DNA of 38,742 bases from Anaerolineales bacterium (GCA_020060235.1 JAGVAO010000279.1:1-38742), one strand, 5' to 3'; counted from the stretch's first letter, positions 1-8,911 are shown. Notes: generated by a model not told the origin, from the letters alone. Made by a program: numbers and translations.

Positions 1-2151
1 GAGCAAATCGGCGAGGGCGGTCAGGGCTGTGTCTGGTCGGCGTTTGATTCAGGGCGCGGCCAGGTGGTGGCAATTAAGTTTTCGGAAACCCCCGAAGCGG
101 ACGAGAAAAAATCGGTCGAAGATGTCAGCCTGCAAAAACACATCGGCCAATTGATGGAATTGCGCCATCCTTACATCCTGCCGATGCTCGATTTCGGCGC
201 GTCGTCACAGGTGCGCTTCCTCGTCTCCCCCTACATCCCCGGCGGCTCGCTGGAAGATATCGTCAACAGGGGGCCGCTTACGCCGGAAAGGGCGCTCGGT
301 TATGCGGCAAAAATCGCATCCGCGCTCGATTACCTGCACGAGAGGGCGGTCATCCACCGTGACCTGAAACCATCCAACATCCTGCTCGATTTACAGCACA
401 ACATCTACCTGTCCGATTTTGGGCTTGCGCGGGTTATTTCCAGCCAGACCCAGGTCATGCACACCGGGCGCGGCACGCCTTACTATGCCTCGCCCGAACA
501 GCACACCATGTCTGAAGCCACATTGCAATCAGATATTTATAGTTTTGGCATCCTGGTCTATGAACTGCTGACGGGGCAATTACCCTGGCGCGGCGAAAAA
601 GTGATGGGCGTCGAGCAGCTCCAGAGCAAGGAAGAAATGCCCGACCCGCGCGAGGCCGTCCCAGACCTGCCGGAAGGTTTGTGCGCCGTCCTGCGCCAGA
701 TAACCGCCACCCTGCCCGAAGCGCGGACAGAATCGGCAGGTAAAGCAATGCGGATGCTCTACCAGGCCTTCGATATGCCGCCCATTAAAATCGCCTCGGC
801 TGAAGATTGGGACGAGAAAGCCATCCAGAACCTGAACGCGGTCGAGATTTATAAACGGGTTGCCAAGGACTGGAAATCCCCTGCGGCCACTGTGCCGCTC
901 AGCCTGACATCCTTTGCCATCGTCGAAGCCAGTTCGCAATTGGAGCAGGCCGATAGCAACGATGCCTGTTTCATGCTCCACACAGCCGTCAGTTATGGCT
1001 ATAAAGAAGAGACCTGGTGGCAGCGAGTCCCGGCCCTCGAAGACCGGCTGACAGTCGCCCAATCGCTGCTGCAAAGCGGACAGGAGTTGCTCTGTCGGCG
1101 CACGGCCCTGCTTTTGGTTGCCGACCAGGAACTGCGCGCCCAAAATTTCTCGCCCCAGGACGAACTTATCCAGGACATCGTCAAAGGGATGGGCATCATC
1201 CAGGACCGCCGCATACGCCATGCCCTGCTGAAATTGCTGGCGAATATTTTGCCCCCTGCTCCAAAATGGGCTCCTTTTGCCATCTCGCACCCGATGGACA
1301 GCCTGCTGGCCTACCAGGCCCTCGAAGATTCGGAGGTCGGCGACGAAGCCGCCAGGCTGGCGGGCTACTTGCGTTCTGAACAGGCGTTACGAACCATCTT
1401 CAAGACCGCGTCGCAAACCAGGCGGCTTCCGGCCCTGTTGGCGTCCCTTCAGGCGGCAGGCAGCCTGCCCACCGCCATTCCCGGGCACGCCCGCTTCGAA
1501 GCCCTCGGCGAGTGGATGCTTACCCAGGCTTTTGCGCGCCCCGGCCAATTGGCCCTGATGGCAGCGCTGTCCCTGCTCGGGTCGGCGCTCGGGTTTGGTC
1601 TCTACACCTTTAACGTTTACCGCCTGGCCGACTTTCTCGATTCTGCCCGCATCCTGACCGCCATCCAGCACGGCCTGTTCCTCGGGGCCGGGTTTTTGCT
1701 TGCCGTCTTTCTGGTTCGTGTCGTTGTCGAACGCTTCCCTCAATGGCTGCGCCGCCACCGCGTTGCAGGGGCAGCCCTGCTCGGCGTCCTGCCGCTTGGC
1801 AGCGTCTTCCTGCTCTACCATACCCTCTTGCTCAAGCGTTATGAAATCCTAAACCAGGGTTTCGCCCAGATGGTCCCGCTTCTGGCGGGCTGCCTTTTAA
1901 TGACGTTTGGATTTGCCCTCTCAAGCCTGGCCCAAGCGCGCCCGCTCAAGATGCTTATTTCGGCGGCAGGAATAATCCTGGCCCTGGCCGGAACCTGGTG
2001 GGCGCATACCGGCCTTGCCCTTCGGCCTTTCCCCCTTCTTTATTATGAATACACCTGGCCCGTAAGCCAGGTGCTTATACTCATCTTTTTCACGGCCCTG
2101 CCGGCGGCCATCGCCGCGCACCTCACCAAAATCACTGAACAGGCTTCGTAA
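1..2151 (+). CDS. Membrane-anchored serine/threonine protein kinase (5' end outside window)
   Basis: The reading frame is open from base 1, so the N-terminus lies upstream; the first in-frame ATG at 64 lies after the glycine-rich loop (GEGGQGCV) and just before the VAIK lysine, so it is not the start. Further along are the catalytic loop HRDLKPSN, the DFG magnesium motif and an APE-like YASPEQ, making an active Hanks-type kinase likely. A long middle region with no motif I recognise follows the kinase domain. The C-terminal third (about nt 1530-2140) has roughly six hydrophobic segments, so the protein is probably anchored in the membrane with the kinase domain in the cytosol. Substrate unknown. 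The 3' end overlaps prmA tail-to-tail by 20 nt. Confidence 0.9.
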   Translation, partial: EQIGEGGQGCVWSAFDSGRGQVVAIKFSETPEADEKKSVEDVSLQKHIGQLMELRHPYILPMLDFGASSQVRFLVSPYIPGGSLEDIVNRGPLTPERALGYAAKIASALDYLHERAVIHRDLKPSNILLDLQHNIYLSDFGLARVISSQTQVMHTGRGTPYYASPEQHTMSEATLQSDIYSFGILVYELLTGQLPWRGEKVMGVEQLQSKEEMPDPREAVPDLPEGLCAVLRQITATLPEARTESAGKAMRMLYQAFDMPPIKIASAEDWDEKAIQNLNAVEIYKRVAKDWKSPAATVPLSLTSFAIVEASSQLEQADSNDACFMLHTAVSYGYKEETWWQRVPALEDRLTVAQSLLQSGQELLCRRTALLLVADQELRAQNFSPQDELIQDIVKGMGIIQDRRIRHALLKLLANILPPAPKWAPFAISHPMDSLLAYQALEDSEVGDEAARLAGYLRSEQALRTIFKTASQTRRLPALLASLQAAGSLPTAIPGHARFEALGEWMLTQAFARPGQLALMAALSLLGSALGFGLYTFNVYRLADFLDSARILTAIQHGLFLGAGFLLAVFLVRVVVERFPQWLRRHRVAGAALLGVLPLGSVFLLYHTLLLKRYEILNQGFAQMVPLLAGCLLMTFGFALSSLAQARPLKMLISAAGIILALAGTWWAHTGLALRPFPLLYYEYTWPVSQVLILIFFTALPAAIAAHLTKITEQAS

Positions 2152-3055
2152 CCTGCAGGGCAACCCAATCCCCCATCTGTTTTTTCGCCGTAAGCGTCAT
2201 GCCGTGTTTGCCAGCCGCGGCGGCCACATCGTCAGCCAGGTGTTCGAGGATGCCAGACAGGATGAGCGTCCCGCCCGGCGCAACGGTATCGGCCAAACCG
2301 GCATCGAACAGGCGGATAAGCACCGGGCCGAGGATATTTGCCAGCACCAGCGGCGCAGATTTGGCCCCGAACGTCCCCGCGCGAATTTCATCCACCGAGC
2401 CCAGTTCCACCCGAAACGCCGCGCTGTCTACGCCGTTATTTTGAGCGTTTTCCAGGCTGTTGGTTATCGAAGCCTCGTCGATATCGACTCCCAGGGCAAA
2501 TTGCGCACCCAGTTTGAGCGCGGCAATCGCCAAAATCCCTGAGCCACAGCCAATATCAATCACCAACGGGCAATTTTCAGGCAGTGATTCTTCGAGGAAT
2601 TCCAGGCATAACTGGGTCGTGGGGTGGGTTCCCGTGCCGAAAGCCATGCCAGGGTCGATTTTAATGGAAACACGCTGCGGGTCGGGAGATTGCATCCAGG
2701 CTGGCACAATGACCAGTCTGCGGCCAATCAAAATCGGCTGGTAACGAACCTTCCAGGCTTCCATCCAGTTTTGGTCGGCAATCGGCGTAAACACCGGGGC
2801 AGGCAGCGGCTGAATCATGCCCAGGTAATAGAGCGATTCTTCCAGTTTTTGGCGGGTTTCCTCCAAGGTTTCATCGGCCGCCAGGTAAGCGCGCACGGTA
2901 ATATCGCCTACCGGCGTGCCTTCGTCTTCATCGTCCAAAAAGTTGACCGCTTGTTCGGTCATCACGCCGTTGGGCGCAAAACGAGCCAGCACATCGGCCA
3001 CAGCCTCGGCCAGTTCGCCGTTGACGGTCAGAGATACTTCGAGCCAGTTTGACAT
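2132..3055 (-). CDS. prmA: Ribosomal protein L11 methyltransferase
   Basis: A 307-residue protein of normal family length. It has an N-terminal substrate-recognition region, then a class I methyltransferase fold with SAM motif I DIGCGSGILAIAALKLGA, an acidic motif II region (GVDIDEASITNS) and the PrmA-typical NILGPVLI segment. PrmA uses S-adenosylmethionine to trimethylate amino groups of ribosomal protein L11 in the cytosol. The ATG at 3055 starts MSNWLEVSL, a typical PrmA beginning. It is transcribed divergently from the phosphofructokinase gene and its 3' end overlaps the kinase gene by 20 nt. Confidence 0.93.
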   Translation of the reverse strand: MSNWLEVSLTVNGELAEAVADVLARFAPNGVMTEQAVNFLDDEDEGTPVGDITVRAYLAADETLEETRQKLEESLYYLGMIQPLPAPVFTPIADQNWMEAWKVRYQPILIGRRLVIVPAWMQSPDPQRVSIKIDPGMAFGTGTHPTTQLCLEFLEESLPENCPLVIDIGCGSGILAIAALKLGAQFALGVDIDEASITNSLENAQNNGVDSAAFRVELGSVDEIRAGTFGAKSAPLVLANILGPVLIRLFDAGLADTVAPGGTLILSGILEHLADDVAAAAGKHGMTLTAKKQMGDWVALQVTKPVQ

Positions 3056-3088
3056 AACGCAACCTTTTACAGGAAATTGAACCGGTTG

Positions 3089-3097
3089 ATTTTACCA
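3089..3097 (-). promoter_or_regulatory. Candidate extended -10 promoter for prmA
   Basis: On the minus strand this reads TGGTAAAAT, an extended -10 (TGN followed by TAAAAT), about 34 nt upstream of the prmA ATG. No good -35 is visible. It overlaps the divergent phosphofructokinase promoter region, so the two genes may compete for polymerase. Confidence 0.35.
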
Positions 3098-3115
3098 GCC
3101 ATTGCACAAAGCGGT

Positions 3116-3121
3116 TATAAT
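3116..3121 (+). promoter_or_regulatory. Candidate -10 box for the phosphofructokinase gene
   Basis: A perfect TATAAT lies 38 nt upstream of the ATG at 3160. The best -35 candidate is TTTACC at 3091-3096 with a long 19-nt spacer. A GGAG ribosome site sits just before the start codon. Confidence 0.45.
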
Positions 3122-3159
3122 GCTGCGTGATTTTTTGAACTTATTATGGAGATTGAAGC

Positions 3160-4281
3160 ATGAAAGAAGAATTACGCCCCATCAGACGCGTTGCCCTCAG
3201 CACCGGCGGAGGCGACGCGCCCGGCCTGAACGCGGTTATCCGCGCTGCCGTGCTTTCCGGCCTGAAACGCGGCTGGGAGATGTACGGTATCCGCGACGGT
3301 TTTCACGGCATGTTGACCCCCGAACAATATCCTGAGGGTGGAATTATCCGCCTGACCCGCGACCGCGTGCGCGGCATCACCCACCGGGGCGGCACCATCA
3401 TCGGCACCAGCAACCGCAACAACCCGATGCGCTACCCGATTATCCTGCCCGATGGCTCAAAGGAAGAAGTAGACCGCACCGACGAAATTGTGCGCGCCTT
3501 TGCCCTGCACGGCATCGACGCGCTGATTACCGTCGGCGGCGATGGCTCGCTGGAAATCGGCAATGTGCTCGCCAAGAAGGGACTGCGCGTGATTGCCGTC
3601 CCCAAGACGATTGACAACGACCTCGACAAAACCGATGTCACCTTCGGCTTCGACAGCGCGGTGGCTTTCGCAGCCGAAGGAATCGACCGCCTGCACTCGA
3701 CCGCCGCTTCGCACGGGCGTGTGATGGTGGTCGAGGTGATGGGCCGCTACGCTGGCTGGATTGCGCTCGAATCGGGAATTGCCGGTTCGGCGGACATCAT
3801 CCTGATTCCAGAAATTCCCTACGATTTGCGCAAAGTGTCGCAAAAAATCCTCGAGCGCGAACAATCGGGACGTTATTTTACAATCGTTGTGGTGGCTGAA
3901 GGAGCCAGACCTGTTGGAGGCAGTTCATCGGTCATCGACAAGGAAGCCGGGCGCGCCGAACGGCTGGGCGGCATCGGCGAAAAAGTCGCTGCTGAAATCC
4001 AGGAACTGACCGGCAAAGAGACCCGCGTGGTGGTGCTTGGCCACTTGCTGCGCGGCGGCACCCCGACCGCCTTCGACCGCATCATTGCCCTGCGTTTTGG
4101 CGCCGCCGCCGTGCGCGCGCTGGAGCAGGGGCTATCCAACGTCATGGTTGCCCTCGACGGCCAGCAGATGAAATTTGTCCCCATCACCGAGGCGCACGGG
4201 AAAATGAAATCCGTGCCGGTCGGCAGCGACATCATCCAGACCGCCAAAGACCTGGGAATCAGTTTCTGCGAACCGGAATAG
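3160..4281 (+). CDS. pfkA: 6-phosphofructokinase, mixed ATP/PPi active-site signature
   Basis: A 373-residue PfkA-family enzyme that phosphorylates fructose 6-phosphate to the 1,6-bisphosphate. Visible motifs are the N-terminal phosphate-binding GGGDAPGLNAVIR, GGDGS at 126-130, PKTIDND at 148-154 with catalytic Asp152, and MGRYAGW. By alignment with E. coli PfkA, position 104 is Gly (here G129), as in ATP enzymes, but position 124 is Lys (here K149), as in pyrophosphate enzymes. That G/K pair is known in actinobacterial-type PFKs, where the phosphate donor cannot be read from sequence alone. It is longer than E. coli PfkA (320 residues). A GGAG site precedes the ATG; the gene is monocistronic and faces the terminator at 4286-4327. 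Confidence 0.92.
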   Translation: MKEELRPIRRVALSTGGGDAPGLNAVIRAAVLSGLKRGWEMYGIRDGFHGMLTPEQYPEGGIIRLTRDRVRGITHRGGTIIGTSNRNNPMRYPIILPDGSKEEVDRTDEIVRAFALHGIDALITVGGDGSLEIGNVLAKKGLRVIAVPKTIDNDLDKTDVTFGFDSAVAFAAEGIDRLHSTAASHGRVMVVEVMGRYAGWIALESGIAGSADIILIPEIPYDLRKVSQKILEREQSGRYFTIVVVAEGARPVGGSSSVIDKEAGRAERLGGIGEKVAAEIQELTGKETRVVVLGHLLRGGTPTAFDRIIALRFGAAAVRALEQGLSNVMVALDGQQMKFVPITEAHGKMKSVPVGSDIIQTAKDLGISFCEPE

Positions 4282-4285
4282 TCTT

Positions 4286-4327
4286 AAAAAAATCAGCCCC
4301 CGCGCTTTTTCACAGCGTGGGGGCTGA
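4286..4327 (-). terminator. Intrinsic terminator of the 8883-4341 operon
   Basis: Inverted repeat 4293-4306 / 4314-4327 (arm TCAGCCCCCGCGCT, one G-T wobble) with a 7-nt loop. On the minus strand the stem is followed by seven T (4292-4286). It lies just beyond the stop codon at 4341. On the plus strand there is no T tract, though the hairpin may also serve the phosphofructokinase transcript. Confidence 0.85.
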
Positions 4328-4340
4328 ATCAAACTCCCCA

Positions 4341-5126
4341 TCAATTCGATTTATTAAACTCAGCAATCGCGTTGCGAATGGCCGCCTGGATTTCAGGGTC
4401 AGGCACGCTGTCGATTCCCGGATAGCGGGTTGTGCCGACATGCACCAGCACCTCGCCGGTTGCGCCCTGTTCGAGGCGAATCTGGCGGCTTGCCAGCGGA
4501 GTCCCGGCGATTTGTTTTTGCAGCACTTCGTCAATCAGCGCGACAACGCTCAACAGGCCGGGGGCGGGGTCGGTTTTCTTGGTGTCCATCATCGCGCGCA
4601 TACCGCTAATCAGGTTGGCGCGCATGGGCGAGGGCGGCAGGTTGGGCTGGGACGATGCGGAAGAAGCGGGCTGGGGCGGCATGGAGGCCGGGGAAGACGG
4701 CGCAGGCGGCACAGATTCGGGGTTGGCCAGGGGCTGTGTGGTTCTTAGCGAGAGTGGTTTGGCCTCGACCAGCGGACGCGCCTGGGTCAGCAACGCAATC
4801 AATCGCGTGCGCTGTTCCACGCTGATGGTTTCGGGGCGCGTCGGAACGCCGTCGATTTCGACCACCCACACGCCCGATTCCGATTGCGCAATTCTCAGGG
4901 CCGATTTGCCCTCAGGCTGTGGGACGCTGACCTGTTGGCGGGCTTGTTCCCTGGCCTGTTCAAGCGCCTTGGTCAGTTGCTCGATTTCCTGATGGAGGGC
5001 CTGTTCCTTTTTTGCCTCGCGGTTTTTCTTCAGGTTATTGGTGAAAACCGTGTCGAGTTTTCCAAAAATGATGCCGGCAATGGCTGCGATGATGATGTAG
5101 AGAATAGGATTATCCATAGCAATCAC
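4341..5126 (-). CDS. Membrane-anchored coiled-coil protein of unknown function
   Basis: About 261 residues, not recognised as a named family. The N-terminus has one transmembrane helix (ILYIIIAAIAGIIFGKL), followed by a charged Gln/Glu/Lys/Ala-rich stretch that should form a coiled coil (about residues 30-70). A small globular stretch comes next, then a Pro/Ser/Ala-rich linker (about 125-165) and a conserved-looking C-terminal domain of about 80 residues. A GTG start at 5126 overlaps the mutM stop as GTGA, with AGGGAA just upstream; an ATG at 5117 (three codons later) is the alternative, but its spacing is poor. It is the last gene of the operon. Function cannot be assigned; it is probably a cytosolic domain tethered to the membrane. 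Confidence 0.75.
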   Translation of the reverse strand: MIAMDNPILYIIIAAIAGIIFGKLDTVFTNNLKKNREAKKEQALHQEIEQLTKALEQAREQARQQVSVPQPEGKSALRIAQSESGVWVVEIDGVPTRPETISVEQRTRLIALLTQARPLVEAKPLSLRTTQPLANPESVPPAPSSPASMPPQPASSASSQPNLPPSPMRANLISGMRAMMDTKKTDPAPGLLSVVALIDEVLQKQIAGTPLASRQIRLEQGATGEVLVHVGTTRYPGIDSVPDPEIQAAIRNAIAEFNKSN

Positions 5127-5926
5127 TCATTTCCCTGGCACTGTGGACAAAAATGGGTGCTGCGCTGTCCAACCACAATCCGTTCGATGGATGTTGCGCA
5201 GACCGGGCAGGGCTGGCCGGTGCGCCCGTAGGCGCGAAAATGATTCTGGAAGCCGCCGCCGCGATAGACCCAGTCGATGCTTGCGCCGTTGTTCTCGATT
5301 CCGGCCTGCAACACGGAGCGAATCGCCGTAAACAACCTGTGCGCTTCTTCACTTGTAATTGTATCGGATTGCCTGAGCGGATGCAAACCCGCCAAATGTA
5401 ATGCCTCGTCACTGTAAATATTCCCCAAACCGGCCAGGAAGGATTGGTCGAGCAGCAGCGGCTTTAATTGCCGCCGCCGGGCGTGCAACTTGCTCAAAAA
5501 AATATCCGGGGTGAAATCGTCGGCCAGCGGCTCCGGGCCGAGGCTGCCAAGCACCTCCTGCGCGTCGTCCACCAGCCAGACGCGACCGAATTTGCGCGTG
5601 TCGTTGAAAGCCAGGGTCTGGCCCGAATCCAGCGCGAGATGCAGGCGGTCGTGGGGTTCGGGCGCGCAGGGCGAAGGGCGCAGCAACAGGTCGCCGCTCA
5701 TGCGCAGGTGGATGAGTAAATTCCCATCCGAGAGAACCAGGTGCAGGTATTTTGCGCGGCGCGTCACCGTCTCGATGCGCTGCCCGCTCATGCGTTGCTG
5801 AAATTCATCCGCCCCTGGCGCGGCCAGGGTGCGCGGCCAAAACAACCCGACCGACAAAATCCGCCTGTCGGCCAGTTCGGGGCGCAGGTTGCGCGCAATG
5901 GTTTCAACCTCGGGCAGTTCGGGCAT
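5123..5926 (-). CDS. mutM: Formamidopyrimidine-DNA glycosylase (Fpg)
   Basis: A 267-residue bifunctional base-excision repair enzyme that removes 8-oxoguanine and other oxidised purines and cleaves the abasic site. The start MPELPEVETIARNLRP supplies the catalytic N-terminal Pro2 and Glu3. RRAKYLHL carries the conserved lysine. The C-terminal zinc finger is complete, with CPVC and FCPQC cysteine pairs around the VGQRSTHF segment. It starts 9 nt after prs and its stop overlaps the next start as GTGA, so it is translationally coupled within the operon. Confidence 0.95.
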   Translation of the reverse strand: MPELPEVETIARNLRPELADRRILSVGLFWPRTLAAPGADEFQQRMSGQRIETVTRRAKYLHLVLSDGNLLIHLRMSGDLLLRPSPCAPEPHDRLHLALDSGQTLAFNDTRKFGRVWLVDDAQEVLGSLGPEPLADDFTPDIFLSKLHARRRQLKPLLLDQSFLAGLGNIYSDEALHLAGLHPLRQSDTITSEEAHRLFTAIRSVLQAGIENNGASIDWVYRGGGFQNHFRAYGRTGQPCPVCATSIERIVVGQRSTHFCPQCQGNE

Positions 5927-5935
5927 GCGGATGTC

Positions 5936-6922
5936 TTACTCGTTGAACATTTCGCCGACCGAGCGGCCTTCGTGCGCCCGCAGGATGACCTCGCCCAGCA
6001 GCGAAGAAACGGTCAGGACTTTGATTCGGTCGCCGAGCAGGGATGCTTTCTCGGGCGGCAGCGGAACCGTGTCGGTGGTGATGAACTGTTTTACCGGCAG
6101 GGCCGCCAGCCGTTCCGCCGCGCTGGACGAAAAGATGGGGTGTACACAAACCACGTACACATCCCGCGCGCCATTCTGTTTGACCAGGTTGACCGCCTGG
6201 ACAATCGAGCCGCCCGTGTCGATTTCATCGTCCACCAGGATGACATCCCGCTCTTTGACGTCGCCGATGATGGTCAGGGCCTGGGCTTTGGCGTCGTTGG
6301 CGACTCGCCGCTTCTCGATGAAGGCAATCGGCGCGTCGATGCTGGCGGCCACGTTGCGGCCTTTTTTGGCAAAGCCCAGGTCGACGGTCACAACGACGGG
6401 GTCTTTCAAGTTCGGCTTGATTTGGACAAGGTATTCCATAATCTCGTGGAAAGCGGTCAGCACGTCGCCGGGAACTGAGAAAAATCCCTGCACCTGCCCG
6501 GCGTGCGGCTCGATGATGATGTATCGGTCGGCTCCGGCGACTTCAATCATATCGGCAATCAGGCGGGCGGTGATGGGTACGCGCGGCTGGTCTTTTTTGT
6601 CGGAGCGGCCATAAGCCAGGTAGGGGATGACTGCCGTGATGCGCGCCGCAGAATCCAGTTTCAAGGTTTGAATCATGATGAGTAGTTCCATCAGGTTGCG
6701 GTGCACCGGCGATGAAGTGGTCTGGATGAGGTAGACATCCTGCCCGCGCACGCTGGAATGCAGCTTGACGAACAGGTTTTCGTTGGGGAACTGGATGATG
6801 TCCCGCCCGCAGAGCGGTTGTTTCAGGTAATCGGCCACTTTTTGGGCCAGGTCGGCGGACCCTGTCCCGGCATACAATTTGATTCCGCCGTACACTTTCA
6901 TATCGAGGGCATTGGAAGGCAT
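5936..6922 (-). CDS. prs: Ribose-phosphate pyrophosphokinase
   Basis: A 328-residue enzyme that makes PRPP from ribose 5-phosphate and ATP for nucleotide, His and Trp synthesis. The family signatures are GRSDKKDQPRVPITARLIAD (flexible-loop and ATP region), IIEPHAGQVQGFF, and the PRPP-binding loop VDDEIDTGGSI. The last differs from the usual DDxIDTAGT, and the DLGFAKKGR segment differs from the common DxGGxxRAR, so this is a somewhat divergent member. The start MPSNALDMKVYGG has an extra few residues before the usual beginning; Met8 is a possible alternative. It sits 3 nt downstream of the acetyltransferase gene. Confidence 0.92.
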   Translation of the reverse strand: MPSNALDMKVYGGIKLYAGTGSADLAQKVADYLKQPLCGRDIIQFPNENLFVKLHSSVRGQDVYLIQTTSSPVHRNLMELLIMIQTLKLDSAARITAVIPYLAYGRSDKKDQPRVPITARLIADMIEVAGADRYIIIEPHAGQVQGFFSVPGDVLTAFHEIMEYLVQIKPNLKDPVVVTVDLGFAKKGRNVAASIDAPIAFIEKRRVANDAKAQALTIIGDVKERDVILVDDEIDTGGSIVQAVNLVKQNGARDVYVVCVHPIFSSSAAERLAALPVKQFITTDTVPLPPEKASLLGDRIKVLTVSSLLGEVILRAHEGRSVGEMFNE

Positions 6923-6925
6923 GAC

Positions 6926-7471
6926 TTATTTATCCTTGATTTGGTCCCATTCAGAGCGCAATACGCTCATCATGTGAACGTCAAAATATTTCCCGTTCTT
7001 GTAAACTGCCTGGCGCATACAGCCCTCGTGGACATAGCCGACCTTCTCATAGGCGCGGATGGCGCGCGGGTTGTCGGCATGGACGTGCAGGAAGATGCGG
7101 TTCAGGTTAAGGGTTTCAAATCCGTGCTGGAGCATCAGGCGGGTGGCCTCTGTGCCGTATCCCTGGTTCCAGGCGCTTTTGTCGCCAATCGAGATGCCAA
7201 ATTCGCTTTCGCGGTCAACGTTATTGATTTCGTGAAAACCGGTTGTGCCAATCATGCGCCACGAATCGCCCTCGCGGATTTCAATCACTAAAACCCGCTC
7301 GGCTGGTGGACGTTGTGCCATTCCGTCAAACCAGCGCTGCTCGTCTGCCATCGAGAGCGGCAGGCGCATCAGCAGCCCGGCGGTGACTTCAGGGTCGTTC
7401 ATCCATTCGACAAATTTGGGCAGGTCTTCGCGTTCGGCGGCCCGCAGGCGGATTCGTTTTCCGTAAATCAT
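6926..7471 (-). CDS. GNAT acetyltransferase, RimJ/RimL type
   Basis: 181 residues with the whole Acetyltransf_3 layout: RLRAAEREDLPKFVEW at the N-terminus, the beta4 segment (SEFGISIG), the acetyl-CoA loop WNQGYGTEATRLML, and the motif B region HADNPRAIRAYEKVGYVHEG. These enzymes transfer acetyl from acetyl-CoA to protein N-termini or small amines; the substrate cannot be told here. The ATG at 7471 overlaps the meaB stop by 4 nt (7468-7471). Confidence 0.88.
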   Translation of the reverse strand: MIYGKRIRLRAAEREDLPKFVEWMNDPEVTAGLLMRLPLSMADEQRWFDGMAQRPPAERVLVIEIREGDSWRMIGTTGFHEINNVDRESEFGISIGDKSAWNQGYGTEATRLMLQHGFETLNLNRIFLHVHADNPRAIRAYEKVGYVHEGCMRQAVYKNGKYFDVHMMSVLRSEWDQIKDK

Positions 7472-8475
7472 GATTTCATCCTTTGCAGCAATTGGCCGAT
7501 TGCCTCGCGCGGGGCGAGCCGTCGCGCCAGGGTCTCGGCGAACAGGCTGGAAACAACCTCGTCGGGGACTTGTTGTCGAAAATGTTCGACCAGTTTTTCG
7601 CGCAGCAGCAGGTCGAATTCGACTTCCAGGCGGGCTTCTTCACGCCGCGCCCAGTCCCCGCTTTCGCGCAGGTAGGCGGTGTGCAGGTCAATCGCTTCGA
7701 GCAGTTCAGGCAGGCCTTTGGCTTCGGTTGCCACCGTGCGCCGGATAAGCGGAATCCAGAGCAGGCGGCCGTTGTCTTCGATAGTATGATGCGCCGGGAC
7801 TTCAAACGCCTGGCCGTGATGCTGGAAGACCCGCCTGACCGGGTGCGCCAGTTCGAGCATGGTTTTCAGGGCGCGCTCGGTCGCATCCACGCCGGAGTGG
7901 TCGGCCTTGTTGATGACCAGGATGTCGGCGATTTCCAAAATCCCGGCCTTGATGGCCTGGATGTCGTCGCCCAGGCCGGGGGCCTCGACCACCAGGGTGG
8001 TGTGCGCCAGGCGGGCAATATCCACTTCCGACTGGCCCGCGCCGACCGTCTCGATGATAATCACATCGAACCCGGCGGCGTCGAAGACCTGCACCACGCC
8101 CGCAGTCGCCTGCGCCAGCCCGCCCAGCGAGCCGCGCGAAGCCATCGAGCGGATGAAGACGCCAGTGTCGCCCGAAAGGTCGCGCATCCGCACCCGGTCG
8201 CCGAGCACCGCCCCGCCCGTAAAAGGACTGGAGGGGTCGACCGCCACAATTGCTACTTTCTTCTCTTGCTTGCGGTAGTGCAGGGCCAGTTGGTTGACCA
8301 GCGACGATTTCCCCGTGCCGGGCGCGCCGGTGACACCCAACAAATGAGCCTTGCCGGTGTGTGGGAAAAGCGCATCCAACGCGGCAAGGCCCTCGGGTGT
8401 GGTGTTTTCCACACGCGAGAGCAAGCGCGCCAGCGCCAGCCGGTCGCCGTTCAGAACGGACTGGGCGAGATTCAT
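7468..8475 (-). CDS. meaB: Methylmalonyl-CoA mutase-associated GTPase MeaB (ArgK family)
   Basis: A 335-residue G3E-family GTPase that gates cobalamin loading and protects methylmalonyl-CoA mutase. The P-loop is GAPGTGKSS, switch-like ETVGAGQSEVDIA follows, and the base-specificity motif is NKAD. Length and order match MeaB throughout. It lies 3 nt downstream of the B12-binding mutase subunit, the expected functional partner, and overlaps the next gene by 4 nt. The catalytic large mutase subunit is not in the window. Confidence 0.95.
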   Translation of the reverse strand: MNLAQSVLNGDRLALARLLSRVENTTPEGLAALDALFPHTGKAHLLGVTGAPGTGKSSLVNQLALHYRKQEKKVAIVAVDPSSPFTGGAVLGDRVRMRDLSGDTGVFIRSMASRGSLGGLAQATAGVVQVFDAAGFDVIIIETVGAGQSEVDIARLAHTTLVVEAPGLGDDIQAIKAGILEIADILVINKADHSGVDATERALKTMLELAHPVRRVFQHHGQAFEVPAHHTIEDNGRLLWIPLIRRTVATEAKGLPELLEAIDLHTAYLRESGDWARREEARLEVEFDLLLREKLVEHFRQQVPDEVVSSLFAETLARRLAPREAIGQLLQRMKS

Positions 8476-8478
8476 GCT

Positions 8479-8883
8479 TTATCCTGCGGTCGGGATTGCG
8501 GAGCGAATATCGCTGATGACTTTTTCGGTTGAAGCGCCGGGGCCATAGACTTCCATGACGCCCATTTCTTTCAGGCGTGGCACGTCCTCATCGGGGATGA
8601 TGCCGCCCACAAAAACCTTGACATCCTGCTGGCCATTGGTCTTGAGCAGTTCGACCACGCGCGGCACCAGGGCCATATGCGCCCCGGATAGAATCGACAG
8701 GCCGACGGCGTCCACATCCTCCTGCAGGGCGGCTTCGGCTATCATTTCGGGGGTCTGGCGCAGGCCGGTGTAGATGACTTCCATCCCGGCGTCGCGCAGG
8801 GCGCGGGCGACAACTTTCGCGCCGCGGTCGTGCCCGTCCAGGCCGGGCTTGGCTACCAGCACACGGATTTTTCGTTCGGTCAT
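8479..8883 (-). CDS. Methylmalonyl-CoA mutase, stand-alone B12-binding subunit
   Basis: A 134-residue single-domain protein with the base-off/His-on cobalamin motif DGHDRG (DxHxxG), followed by GLSILSG and the GG of VFVGGIIP, the classical B12-binding fold of mutase C-termini. It pairs with a separate large subunit to isomerise methylmalonyl-CoA and succinyl-CoA. I chose the ATG at 8883 rather than 8895 because a GGAGG lies within the apparent 5-residue extension, correctly spaced for 8883. It is the first gene of the operon, directly before meaB. Confidence 0.92.
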   Translation of the reverse strand: MTERKIRVLVAKPGLDGHDRGAKVVARALRDAGMEVIYTGLRQTPEMIAEAALQEDVDAVGLSILSGAHMALVPRVVELLKTNGQQDVKVFVGGIIPDEDVPRLKEMGVMEVYGPGASTEKVISDIRSAIPTAG

Positions 8884-8911
8884 TAAGGCCTCCATTGGGA
8901 ATTCTTTCTTG

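Noticed and set aside
580-1290. 236-codon minus-strand open frame opposite the kinase gene
   Set aside because: Antisense shadow in a GC-rich gene; no recognisable motif or ribosome site, and the plus-strand kinase explains the region.
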